Shown: piece by piece, positions 52,195-60,401 of the stretch
Layout of the letters: the number at the start of each line of letters is the position of its first letter
How positions within the stretch are numbered: position 1 is the stretch's first letter
Assembly: GCA_050699975.1 (NCBI GenBank)
Contig: JBOHGH010000007.1
Span: 6,573 to 70,572 of the forward strand
Direction: 5' to 3'
Length of the DNA stretch: 64,000 nt
From: GCA-003244245 sp050699975
GTDB taxonomy: Bacteria; Actinomycetota; Actinomycetes; Mycobacteriales; Pseudonocardiaceae
The notes under the pieces: generated by a model
Databases searched by the model: none
What the model saw: only the letters and a program-made list of their open reading frames with translations
What the model was told of the DNA's origin: nothing
Position numbers and translations under genes: made by a program

Positions 52195-53641
52195 CGTGTC
52201 GCTTCGTTGAACTTCGGTCTTGATCTTGTAGGACTGCGGGCGATCATCCCACTCGTGTGAGGAGTCGCCTACCCCATGTCCGCTACTGTCTTGACGCTCA
52301 CGGTCGAGCCGGGAGTGCTCGATGCTCGCTCGTGTTGGTCGGAGTTTGAGTCGTTGGCGGTGCAGATGGGTAAGGAGCTGCCGGGTCAGGCTCTGGCGTC
52401 GGTGCTCGAGGATGCTCAGGAGCGGTTGATTGACTCGGTGTGCGGGCCGCGGTGGGTTCCGGTGCGGGGGTTGGTGGCGCCGTTTGCGTGCCCGCGGTGT
52501 GGGGCGAGGGAGGACTTCGCGCGCAAGGGCAAGCGGACTCGCAAACGCAAGCTGCATACTGCGGCGGGCACGGTGGAGTTGGTGTTGTGGAATGTCGGGT
52601 GCCGCGAGTGTGGACGGGTGTTCGCGCCGCTGCTGATCATGCTCGGGCTGTCCGGGAAGCGGCGCACCGACCGGCTGACGGTGAACCTGGCTGAGCTGGG
52701 GACTCAGGTCAGCTTCGCCCGGGCTGCGGGGTTGTCTCGGGAGTTGGCCGGTACCAAGGCCACGGCGGGGCAGGCACACAACGCGCTGGCCGATGTTGCC
52801 GCGCTGCTGTCGGGCGCCGACGGCACGCTGGGGCCCGGGCACCCCAGCCCGGATGTGGTGATGCTCGATGGCACCGGCGCCCGCGCCGGAGCGAACAAAA
52901 ACGGGGTGGGCGTGCACCTGGCACTGGGGCTGACCGGCCGCTCCGGGCCTGACCGGCGGCGCCGGGCACACACCCACCTGCTCGGGCTGACCGTCGGGCA
53001 GGACTGGCCGGCGATGGCCGCGCAGCTGGCCGGACTGCCCGCCCCGGCGCTGGTCGTGCTCGACGGCGAGACCGAGCTCACCAGCCTGACCCAGCAGCTG
53101 TGGCCGACCACCCCGATCCAGCGCTGCTGGTGGCATTTGCCCCCCGGGCTGCGTAAGGCCTTCTACTCCGACGACGCCGCCAACCGCCACGTCAACCCGC
53201 ACTGGGCGCGGTATATGAGCAACCAGCTCGGTGAGCTGCTGCGCGACTCAATCCGCCACGAACAGACCACCCCGGAGGCCCTGGCCGCCTTCGACGCCTT
53301 CACCCAGGCCATCCCCGACAAGCTGACCAGCGCACACGCCTACCTCGACGCCGCCCGCGACCACACCTTCACCTGCCTGGACCCCGACCTGCGCGCCCGA
53401 CTGGCCCGCCTGGGCGGACCCGAGCTGGGCACCGGAGTCCTCGAACGCGTCATGCGCGAACTCAACGCCCGCACCGACATCGGCGGCAGCCGCTGGAGCA
53501 TCGACGGCCTGCGCGACCTACTCACCGTGCACACCGCACGGCTACTCCACCACCCAACCTGGAAGGAGATCAAACGGGCCACCCACCGGCCCAGCACCAT
53601 CCCATACCGCCTGCAAAAGTTCAACGCTTGACGACGCTACC
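52190..53641 (+). mobile_element. Insertion sequence, 1452 bp, with 25-bp imperfect inverted repeats
   Basis: Ends GGTAGCGT... and ...ACGCTACC. The terminal 25 bp match as inverted repeats at about 18 positions (GGTAGCGT and CGTTGAACTT blocks are exact). It is flanked by the 8-bp direct repeat GAATCCGC at 52182-52189 and 53642-53649. Size, 8-bp duplication and one long transposase gene fit an ISH6/ISKra4-type element. It lies in the final codons of pqqE. The crisp duplication implies a fairly recent insertion. Confidence 0.9.
52276..53631 (+). CDS. DDE transposase
   Basis: A 451-aa transposase. A zinc-finger-like N-terminal part (CPRCGAREDF, GCRECGR) is followed by a DDE-type core: VVMLDGTGARAGANKNG (first Asp), LVVLDGETELTSL (second Asp), RCWWHLPPGLRKAFY, and a helical C-terminus. 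It resembles Mutator-like ISKra4/ISH6 transposases. The start is ATG 52276 with GAGGAG upstream. The frame is intact, so the element may be active. Confidence 0.88.
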   Translation: MSATVLTLTVEPGVLDARSCWSEFESLAVQMGKELPGQALASVLEDAQERLIDSVCGPRWVPVRGLVAPFACPRCGAREDFARKGKRTRKRKLHTAAGTVELVLWNVGCRECGRVFAPLLIMLGLSGKRRTDRLTVNLAELGTQVSFARAAGLSRELAGTKATAGQAHNALADVAALLSGADGTLGPGHPSPDVVMLDGTGARAGANKNGVGVHLALGLTGRSGPDRRRRAHTHLLGLTVGQDWPAMAAQLAGLPAPALVVLDGETELTSLTQQLWPTTPIQRCWWHLPPGLRKAFYSDDAANRHVNPHWARYMSNQLGELLRDSIRHEQTTPEALAAFDAFTQAIPDKLTSAHAYLDAARDHTFTCLDPDLRARLARLGGPELGTGVLERVMRELNARTDIGGSRWSIDGLRDLLTVHTARLLHHPTWKEIKRATHRPSTIPYRLQKFNA

Positions 53642-53872
53642 GAATCCGCTGCACCACGGGCCACCAACCCAACAATAGATCCACATCACTGGCGGCTCTA
53701 CCGCGGAAAGGTGTCGACCGGCCACCGAGAAGTTGTAACGCACTGTCATCGCCGGATGGTGTAAATGTTACTTCGATTTTAATGCCAAGGTGGTTGCGCG
53801 CTGTCCCAAGGGCAGGCAGGGTGGTCAGTGGAAGGCTTATACAGCATCCCCGAGACCCGGGAGCACTGATAC

Positions 53873-54271
53873 ATGCCTACGCATATCAAAACCGACCGGT
53901 GGGTAACCGATGCCCGCGACGAGCGAGGCCCTTACCCGGTCCACGACGCTGCGGACCCGGTCACCGAGCAGGCTCAGGCCGCCGCGGACACGACTACTCA
54001 GCGGGCGCAGGACTCGATGGCTCAGCTCGTTCGCCAAGGGCTGGACACCTCACTGAAGTCCGTCCAGGTGTGGGCTGACCTGGCCCGACAGGTCGGCCCG
54101 AGCACGCCGGACTCTCCCACCGGCGCGACGATGGCCTCCCGTGCCTTCGACCCGTTCGAGTTGTTACTCGCCGCTCAGCGCGAGGTCGTCGGCGAGCTCG
54201 TCGCCACCCAGCGTCAACTCACGCAGCAAGTCTTTCACAGCAGCGCCGGCGACGACCTAGCCCGCCGGTAG
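53873..54271 (+). CDS. Hypothetical helical protein, phasin-like
   Basis: 132 aa from ATG 53873. The body is predicted helical and amphipathic: VTEQAQAAADTTTQRAQDSM, SLKSVQVWADLARQ, then FDPFELLLAAQREVVGELVA and TQRQLTQQVF. The pattern resembles phasins that coat polyhydroxyalkanoate granules, but there is no firm match. It stands alone between the IS and the next small gene. Confidence 0.5.
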   Translation: MPTHIKTDRWVTDARDERGPYPVHDAADPVTEQAQAAADTTTQRAQDSMAQLVRQGLDTSLKSVQVWADLARQVGPSTPDSPTGATMASRAFDPFELLLAAQREVVGELVATQRQLTQQVFHSSAGDDLARR

Positions 54272-54372
54272 GAACCCCCAGCGGGGAAACCCCACCGAAT
54301 CACCGATGCTCGTGGGGATATGTAGTGGGGAAATATTCAGGCTGATGGGCAGCGCTGAGGATCCAACCCTCT

Positions 54373-54394
54373 TTACCTTTTAACACGAAGGTAA
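54373..54394. promoter_or_regulatory. Inverted repeat TTACCTT-N8-AAGGTAA
   Basis: A perfect 7-bp palindromic pair with an 8-nt spacer about 200 bp upstream of the PLGNT-repeat gene. AT-rich compared with its surroundings, it looks like an operator or promoter element. Confidence 0.45.
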
Positions 54395-54589
54395 CAAGGG
54401 GTGATGGTTTCGTCCTCCAACCGGTCCAATGGCGGATATGCCAATGGCGGCGACGATCAGGAGATCACGCGAAGCCGTCGCGACCGAGCGGGCCCGACCC
54501 CACTAATGCTAGGGCTCCATGCCCTGGCCCGACCGCAGCCCATCGGCCTGCGGCTCGACAACAACGACTATCCAGAAGGTGATTCCGCG

Positions 54590-54901
54590 ATGAGCAACTC
54601 CCTGCAACTCGCCCACCAGTGGTGGGACGCCCTCAACCAGGCCGACCGTCAACGGGTCTGGGACAGCCGCCACAGCTATCTCGCCGGCGACCTCGTGGAA
54701 AGCATGGCCAACGCCGGCGTGCCCGTCGTCAGCGACGGCCGCTGGTCCTGCGTCAGCGTCGGCCCCACCGGTTTCACCGTGCCCACCGCTGTCCAGCAAC
54801 TCCTCGACGGTCTGTCCTGGTTACCGAACGGGGACCGTCCGCTCGGCAACACTCCGCTCGGCAACACTCCGCTCGGCAACACTCCGCTCGGCAACACATA
54901 G
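54590..54901 (+). CDS. Small hypothetical protein with four PLGNT repeats
   Basis: 103 aa from ATG 54590. The N-terminal part LQLAHQWWDALNQADRQRVW and HSYLAGDLVESMANAG looks like a compact helical domain that I do not recognise. The C-terminus is four exact PLGNT pentapeptides. The DNA repeat is 15 bp, so copy number can change without a frameshift. It precedes LuxR regulator 4 by 57 bp and may be co-transcribed. Confidence 0.55.
   Translation: MSNSLQLAHQWWDALNQADRQRVWDSRHSYLAGDLVESMANAGVPVVSDGRWSCVSVGPTGFTVPTAVQQLLDGLSWLPNGDRPLGNTPLGNTPLGNTPLGNT
54839..54898 (+). repeat. 15-bp tandem repeat, four copies
   Basis: Unit CCGCTCGGCAACACT repeated four times, the last copy with one base changed. 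It encodes PLGNT x4 at the end of the small protein. In-frame expansion or contraction is possible. Confidence 0.93.
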
Positions 54902-54958
54902 AGCGGGCCACTACCTCGGAGCTTCCGGCTGGGGGCGGGTGGTGCCTACCCTTCGGGT

Positions 54959-57502
54959 GTGGCCGCAGCGTGGCCGCTGACCGGGCGGGCCGAGGAGCTG
55001 AGTCTGATCAGCGGGCTGACCCGTCGCCGGGATGGGCCCGCTGGGGTGGTGCTGGCTGGAGCGGCGGGGGTGGGCAAGACCCGGCTGGCCCGGGAGGCGC
55101 TGGCCGCCGCCGAGCAGCGCGGTGCGCTGACCCGGTGGGCAGTCGCCACGGCCTCGGCTCGGGTGTTACCGCTGGGAGCGTTCGCGGCGACGCTGGGAGT
55201 TGTCGGCCCGGATCCGGCCCGGCTGGTGCGGCAGGCCAGTGATGTATTGCTGGCCTGCGCCGGGCGCGCCGGGGTGATCGTCGGGGTGGACGACGCGCAC
55301 CTGCTGGATGAGCTGTCCGCGATGCTGGTTCATCAGCTGGCGCTGCGCCGGGCGGTGACGCTGGTGCTGACGCTGCGCACCGGGGAGACCGCGCCGGATG
55401 CGGTGACGGCACTGTGGAAGGACGGGCACTTGCCGCGGCTGGAGCTACAGCCGCTGTCGGAGGCGGAGACCGCCACGTTGGTAGAGGCGACGCTGGGTGG
55501 GCCGCTGGACAGCGCCGCCGCGCGGCGGTTGTGGACGACTACCCAGGGTAATGCGCTGTACCTGCGGCAATTGGTCGACGGGGAGCTGGAAGCCAGCCGG
55601 TTGCATCAGGTCGCCGGGGTGTGGCGGTGGTCCGGCGAGTTTGAGCTGTCGCCGGGGCTGGCCGAGCTGGTGTCGGCGCGGATCGGCCGGCTGCCCGACG
55701 ATCAGCGAGACGTCGTGGAGGTGCTGGCCTTCGGCGAGCCGCTGGGCATGCCCCTGCTGACGGAACTGACAGATGCGGCGGTGGCGGTGGAGGCGGCCGA
55801 GGCTCGGGGCCTGGTCGAGGTGTACCCCGATGGGCGGCGGCTGCAGGCCCGGCTAGCCCACCCGCTGGCGGCCACCGGCGCCCGGCGGGCCGGGGACACC
55901 TTGCGCCGCGCGGTGTTGGCGCTGGACTCCGACCTGCAACCGGATTCGATGTTGCTCACCGACGCCGCCCGTCGCGCCACCGAACTGGGGGACCTCGCAC
56001 TGGCGCAGCGGGTCGCGGTGGCCGCCGTGACCGCCGGCGGTGGGTTCGAGCCACGCCTGCTGCTGGGTAACGCGCTCGTGTGGTCTGGCCGGGGGGCCGA
56101 GGCCGAGTCCGAGCTGGCCGCGCTCGGCCTCCTGGCCCGCACCGACGCCCAGCGAGCCCAGGTGGCGATCCCCCGGGTGGCCGCGTTGGCCTGGGGACTC
56201 GGGCTTCCCGCGGCGGCTGAGGTGATGCTCGACGCCGTGGCGAGCGTCGTGTCCGATGACGCCGCCGGGCTGGAGCTGGCTGGGATGCGCTCGGTTCTCG
56301 ATGCCTTTCTCGGTCGGTCTGTTCAGGCGGCCAAGACGGCCGCCAGGGTACTCGCCCATCCGCGCTGCTCTCCGCCTGCAGCTCAGCTGGCGACGTGGGG
56401 TCTGGCCGCGGCTGGCGGGGGGCTGGGCCGCCTCGACGGGCTCGGCGACAGAGTGCGGCAGATCGACGCTCGCGCCGACTCGTCGGAGACCGGGCTGCAC
56501 CAGGCGGCCGTCGTCGGGTCGTCGTGGGTCCGGGGGCTACTCCTGGCCGGCTTACTGGACCAGGCCGAGGACGCCGCGCAGCGATACCGCGAGCGCTGCC
56601 AGGACACCCCCGGACCCGGAGATGTGATCACCAGTTTCATGTGCGGGAAGGTGGCGAAGTCCCGCGGACAGGTCCAGACCGCGGCGCGGTTGTTCCGTCA
56701 ATCCCTTGCCGGAGTGCGGGGCGCGGATACCGGCGGCTGGGCGTTCCAACTCCTTGTGAATCTCACCGGCACGCTCGGGATGGCCGGTAACGCGACGTCG
56801 GCACGCGAAGCCCTCGAGGGCATGACCGCTGCGCGGCATCCGGCGCTCGGATACCGGGAACCGGAGGTGCTGCTCGCCCAGGCGTGGGTGGCCGTCGCCG
56901 AGGGCACCGTCGGCGAGGCCGTCGCACTCGCCCGCCGGGCCGCTGAGGTGGCCGCGTCTCAACCCCAACCCGCCGTGGAGGTGCTCGCGCTGCATACCGG
57001 GGTCTGTTTCGGTGACCGCACGGTGGCCGACCGGCTCGCCGAGCTGGCCACTCAGGTCGACGGGCCCCGCGCCCCGGCCGCCGCGGCACATGCCGCCGCC
57101 CTGGCCGCCGACGACGGCGCGGTGCTGCACGCCGCCTCGGTTCAACTCGAACAAATGGGCGCCCTGCTGCTGGCGGCCGACGCCGCCGCCCAGGCCGCCG
57201 CCACCCACACCCGCCATGACCTGCGTGGTTCCGCCCAGGTTGCCGCCACCCGCGCCCACCGGCTCGCCGTGGCCTGCGAGGGCGCCCGAACCCCAGCGCT
57301 GGTCGCCGTCGAGACACCCCTGCCACTGACCAACCGGGAACGGGAGATCGTCACCCTGGCCGCCGGTGGGCTGTCCAACCGCCAGATCGCCGAGCGGCTG
57401 GTCGTGTCGGTCCGCACCGTCGAGGGCCACCTCTACCGCGCCTGCGCCAAACTCGGCACCTCCGACCGCACCGAACTCGCCGCCCTACTCCACGGCGACT
57501 GA
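54959..57502 (+). CDS. LuxR-family ATPase regulator 4 (LAL type)
   Basis: 847 aa. N-terminal AAA-type ATPase (PLTGRAEELSLI, GVVLAGAAGVGKTRLAREAL Walker A, VIVGVDDAHLLDEL Walker B), a long helical middle and a C-terminal LuxR HTH (LTNREREIVTLAAGGLSNRQ, RTVEGHLYRACAKLG). There is no cyclase-like domain, unlike regulators 1-3. Compared with regulator 5 it lacks 25 residues after ARLAHPL, a clean in-frame loss. The start is GTG 54959. It precedes isonitrile cluster 2 on the same strand. Confidence 0.88.
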   Translation: MAAAWPLTGRAEELSLISGLTRRRDGPAGVVLAGAAGVGKTRLAREALAAAEQRGALTRWAVATASARVLPLGAFAATLGVVGPDPARLVRQASDVLLACAGRAGVIVGVDDAHLLDELSAMLVHQLALRRAVTLVLTLRTGETAPDAVTALWKDGHLPRLELQPLSEAETATLVEATLGGPLDSAAARRLWTTTQGNALYLRQLVDGELEASRLHQVAGVWRWSGEFELSPGLAELVSARIGRLPDDQRDVVEVLAFGEPLGMPLLTELTDAAVAVEAAEARGLVEVYPDGRRLQARLAHPLAATGARRAGDTLRRAVLALDSDLQPDSMLLTDAARRATELGDLALAQRVAVAAVTAGGGFEPRLLLGNALVWSGRGAEAESELAALGLLARTDAQRAQVAIPRVAALAWGLGLPAAAEVMLDAVASVVSDDAAGLELAGMRSVLDAFLGRSVQAAKTAARVLAHPRCSPPAAQLATWGLAAAGGGLGRLDGLGDRVRQIDARADSSETGLHQAAVVGSSWVRGLLLAGLLDQAEDAAQRYRERCQDTPGPGDVITSFMCGKVAKSRGQVQTAARLFRQSLAGVRGADTGGWAFQLLVNLTGTLGMAGNATSAREALEGMTAARHPALGYREPEVLLAQAWVAVAEGTVGEAVALARRAAEVAASQPQPAVEVLALHTGVCFGDRTVADRLAELATQVDGPRAPAAAAHAAALAADDGAVLHAASVQLEQMGALLLAADAAAQAAATHTRHDLRGSAQVAATRAHRLAVACEGARTPALVAVETPLPLTNREREIVTLAAGGLSNRQIAERLVVSVRTVEGHLYRACAKLGTSDRTELAALLHGD

Positions 57503-57527
57503 CCCCGGCTGCGTACCCACCCCCGCC

Positions 57528-57555
57528 CGATGCGAGTAGCCGACTACTCGCATCG
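57528..57555. promoter_or_regulatory. Perfect 12-bp palindrome before isonitrile cluster 2
   Basis: CGATGCGAGTAG and its complement around CCGA. It lies 25 bp after the regulator 4 stop and 68 bp before the MEDS start. It could be a terminator stem (no T-run) or an operator for cluster 2. Confidence 0.55.
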
Positions 57556-57623
57556 CCGAGTCCAGCCGCGCGCACCCTAGTTCTGGATAACCCCACAAAG
57601 TGTAGGAGGAGGGGACGACGCCC

Positions 57624-58391
57624 ATGATCCCTTACCAACGGCAGAACCGCCGTCCGCGCCGGCCGAATGGCTACGTCCTGCTCGACAGCACCTGGGCCGA
57701 ACGTCTCGGCGTGCAGCGGACGGGCGGTCTGTACCGCATCGGGCGACGCGATCTCGCTGACCGGCTGGCCAGGCTGAACGCGACGTTGCCCCTGGCGGAC
57801 CAGGTGCAGGGTGGCATGACTGCGAACGAGCCACAGCGTGACGACATCGTCGCACTCGAGGGTCATTCGCATGTCGTTGGATTCTACGAGACAGAATCCT
57901 TCCTCGTGGACTCCGTACGGGATTTCCTCGTGCCGGGCCTCCTCGCCGGCGATGCTGCCATCGTGGTTGCCACCGGCTCCCACCGGGATTTGTTCGGCCG
58001 CGCCCTCATCGAAACGGGCATCGACCTACGCGAGGCCCAGCGATGCGGCCGGTACATTGCACTGGACGCGTCCGAAACGTTGTCGACGTTCATGGTGGAG
58101 TGCATGCCGGACGCGGCGCGCTTCGAATCCGCCATAGGGGAGCTCGTTTCCCGAGCAGCGCAGGGCCCACGCGATGTGCGAATCTACGGTGAGATGGTTG
58201 CGGTGCTGTGGGACCAGGGAAACGTCGCCGCTGCCATCGCATTAGAGGACTTATGGAACGACCTCGCCACCAGGCACCCGTTCTCGCTGTTCTGCGCATA
58301 CCCGATACGCGCCTTCGATGCAGATGCGAGCCCAGAGCAATTTAGGAAGATTCGCGAGCAGCACTCGCGGGTAATCCCGACCGTGGGTTAA
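57624..58391 (+). CDS. MEDS-domain sensor protein (cluster 2)
   Basis: 255 aa from ATG 57624 with GGAGGAGG upstream. The first ~60 residues form an unrecognised basic/helical region (LLDSTWAERLGVQRTGGLYR). Residues ~80-250 are a MEDS domain (methanogen/methylotroph DcmR sensory): HVVGFYETESFLVDSVRDFL, GDAAIVVATGSHRDLFGRAL, GRYIALDASETLSTFMV, DVRIYGEMVAVLWDQGN, FSLFCAYPIRAFD. MEDS domains are thought to sense small ligands. As first gene of cluster 2 it probably senses a pathway compound. It has no DNA-binding domain of its own. Confidence 0.85.
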   Translation: MIPYQRQNRRPRRPNGYVLLDSTWAERLGVQRTGGLYRIGRRDLADRLARLNATLPLADQVQGGMTANEPQRDDIVALEGHSHVVGFYETESFLVDSVRDFLVPGLLAGDAAIVVATGSHRDLFGRALIETGIDLREAQRCGRYIALDASETLSTFMVECMPDAARFESAIGELVSRAAQGPRDVRIYGEMVAVLWDQGNVAAAIALEDLWNDLATRHPFSLFCAYPIRAFDADASPEQFRKIREQHSRVIPTVG

Positions 58392-58501
58392 TTCAGGATT
58401 CAGCGACTCTGGCGATCGGCTTCCCTCCGTCGCATTCTTTCAGCAGCACCCTGACACGATGATCTTGCACCGCGATGACGGGGACGAGAGGAGCCCTAGC
58501 C

Positions 58502-59479
58502 ATGAGGATTTCCCGTGAACATGAAATTTCCTCGGCCATAGTGAGGGTCCTTGTGCAGCACCAGCGACTGGTCAGGGAGGTGGCTTGCGCTTCCCGTCCC
58601 TGCGAGAGCTGCATAGCAGCCCACCGGGAGCGCGTCGCCCGATTCGTCTCACGAAGCGTCCCTGTCGATTTCGTGCTTCCCGCATTTCCCGGCAAGTCGC
58701 CGAATAAGTCGAAAGTGATCGGCGTCGTTCCCGACATGGCGGAGCAACTCTCGCTGGAATTCCTTCGTAAGATCTGCGATCAGATTCAAGCAATCTACGC
58801 CCCCGGGGCTCGGATTATCATTTGTTCCGACGGTCACGTGTTCAGTGATCTTGTGCTTATCGCCGATTCGGATATTACCTTTTATCAGGCCGAGCTGAAA
58901 GGAATGATCGAGCAAAATAGCCCAGGGTCATTGGATGTGTTCGGCCTTGATGGCGAGTACGGGGGATGTGTATATGAAAAGATGCGTTTTCTGCTGATGG
59001 AGCGTTATGGTGAGGGTGTTGACGAGCTCAAGCGGCAAGTGCGCGAGGGTGGAGACTTGCTCACGTTATATCGCGGTATAACGAGGTTCCTCCTCGAGGA
59101 CGCGGATCGGCCCCGCCACAAGAAGAGTCGCGCCGCCCTTCAACGAGAGTGTCGCGAGCGGGCCTATGGTGTCATACAGCGGAGTAGGGCGTGGGGAAGA
59201 CTGATCGCGGAACGTTTTCCAGAAGCTGTGCGACTGTCTATCCATCCGCAGCCCTGCGGCTCCGACAAGCTCGGCATCAACCTTCTTGATGCCTCCGACA
59301 ACTGGATCACCCCCTGGCATGGCACGGCAGTCGAGGTCCAGGGTCGGTTCGTTCTCATGAAGCGATACCAGGCAGAAGCCTTGGGCGCTGATCTCATCTA
59401 CCTTCACGGCAGGCCGTCACACTATGTTGTGAGCCAGTCACACCTTTCCTCAAACAGCTCTTCATGCCTCGCCGCCTAA
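58502..59479 (+). CDS. isnA: IsnA/PvcA/DIT1-family isonitrile synthase (cluster 2)
   Basis: 325 aa. Blocks: VLPAFPGKSPNKSKVIG, ARIIICSDGHVFSDLV, TLYRGITRFLLED, RAYGVIQRSRAWG, RLSIHPQPCGSDKLGINL, TPWHGTAVEV. The family makes an isonitrile from the amino group of tyrosine or tryptophan. The start is ATG 58502 with GAGGAG nine bases upstream; an ATG at 58475 is in frame but has no site. It is about 65-70% identical by eye to the cluster 1 copy but lacks that copy's CPQC extension. isnB starts 14 bp after its stop. Confidence 0.93.
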   Translation: MRISREHEISSAIVRVLVQHQRLVREVACASRPCESCIAAHRERVARFVSRSVPVDFVLPAFPGKSPNKSKVIGVVPDMAEQLSLEFLRKICDQIQAIYAPGARIIICSDGHVFSDLVLIADSDITFYQAELKGMIEQNSPGSLDVFGLDGEYGGCVYEKMRFLLMERYGEGVDELKRQVREGGDLLTLYRGITRFLLEDADRPRHKKSRAALQRECRERAYGVIQRSRAWGRLIAERFPEAVRLSIHPQPCGSDKLGINLLDASDNWITPWHGTAVEVQGRFVLMKRYQAEALGADLIYLHGRPSHYVVSQSHLSSNSSSCLAA

Positions 59480-59493
59480 AGGAGGGAATTCTC

Positions 59494-60348
59494 ATGGAAC
59501 TGTTGCCCACTGACCTGCCCAGCCAGTTCAGCATGGAAGTCATCTCCCCCTTCGGCGTGATGATACGTCCGGCTGGAGCCGAGGCAGATATGACGGAGGT
59601 CCCGGTTCCGGCTGCTCAGGACCTAGTGCGCAGGTATCACCTCCTCATATTTCGTGGCTTCGGCGCCTTCTCGGATCCGGAAGAACTGGCGCGGTACGCC
59701 GCATCCTGGGGACAGGTACTTGCCTGGTCCTTCGGAGCCGTACTTGAACTGGTCGAGCACGAGCGCCCAGCCGATCACGTCTTCGATAGCACCGGAGTGT
59801 CGTTTCACTGGGATGGCATGTTCGTTGATCGGATCCCGGAGTTCCAGATCTTCCAATGCATCAAGGCTCTGGACGAGGGGCAAGGTGGACGCACCATTTT
59901 CTGCGACACCACCCGAGTTCTCGACGACGCCGATGCTTCGACCCAGAAACTGTGGGAGAACCTGACCCTCACCTACCGGGTCACGAAGGAGTCTCATTAC
60001 GGCGGTATGGCTGTATCTCCACTGGTTGTCGAACACCCGGTCAGAGGATTCCCGACGATTCGCTATTTGGAGCCCGTTCCTGAGAGCATCGGCTACGTCA
60101 ACCGCCCGCGGGTGAAGTTCCATGACGTGCCGGATGAGCGAGTCGCTGAGATCGAGCAGGCGCTGCGGGATGCGCTGTATGAGTCGCGTCATTGCTACGC
60201 CCACGAGTGGCAGGAGGGTGATGTCGTCGTCGCGGACAACTACACCTTGCTGCATGGCCGGGAGCCCTACGCCAGCAGATGCGGGCGTCACCTGCGGCGC
60301 GTCCATGTCCTCGGTGATCCACCGCTGATGAATCCGGCTTTGCGGTAG
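59494..60348 (+). CDS. isnB: IsnB/PvcB-like Fe(II)/2-oxoglutarate oxygenase (cluster 2)
   Basis: 284 aa from ATG 59494, with AAAGGAGGG upstream. The iron triad is His105/Asp107 (FHWDGMF) and His254 (LLHGREPY); 2-oxoglutarate-binding Arg lies in GRHLRRVHV. The known role of this family is oxidative decarboxylation or desaturation of the amino-acid isonitrile. It is tightly coupled with isnA upstream; the O-methyltransferase follows after 53 bp. Confidence 0.9.
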   Translation: MELLPTDLPSQFSMEVISPFGVMIRPAGAEADMTEVPVPAAQDLVRRYHLLIFRGFGAFSDPEELARYAASWGQVLAWSFGAVLELVEHERPADHVFDSTGVSFHWDGMFVDRIPEFQIFQCIKALDEGQGGRTIFCDTTRVLDDADASTQKLWENLTLTYRVTKESHYGGMAVSPLVVEHPVRGFPTIRYLEPVPESIGYVNRPRVKFHDVPDERVAEIEQALRDALYESRHCYAHEWQEGDVVVADNYTLLHGREPYASRCGRHLRRVHVLGDPPLMNPALR

Positions 60349-60401
60349 GCACCTTCTCGCGGTCCGGCCCAAGGACAGACCGATCCGATCAAGGAGAGAC
60401 A

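Noticed and set aside
54839..54898. Possible CRISPR-like array
   Set aside because: The units are 15 bp, contiguous and without spacers; it is a coding tandem repeat. No CRISPR array or cas gene was seen anywhere.
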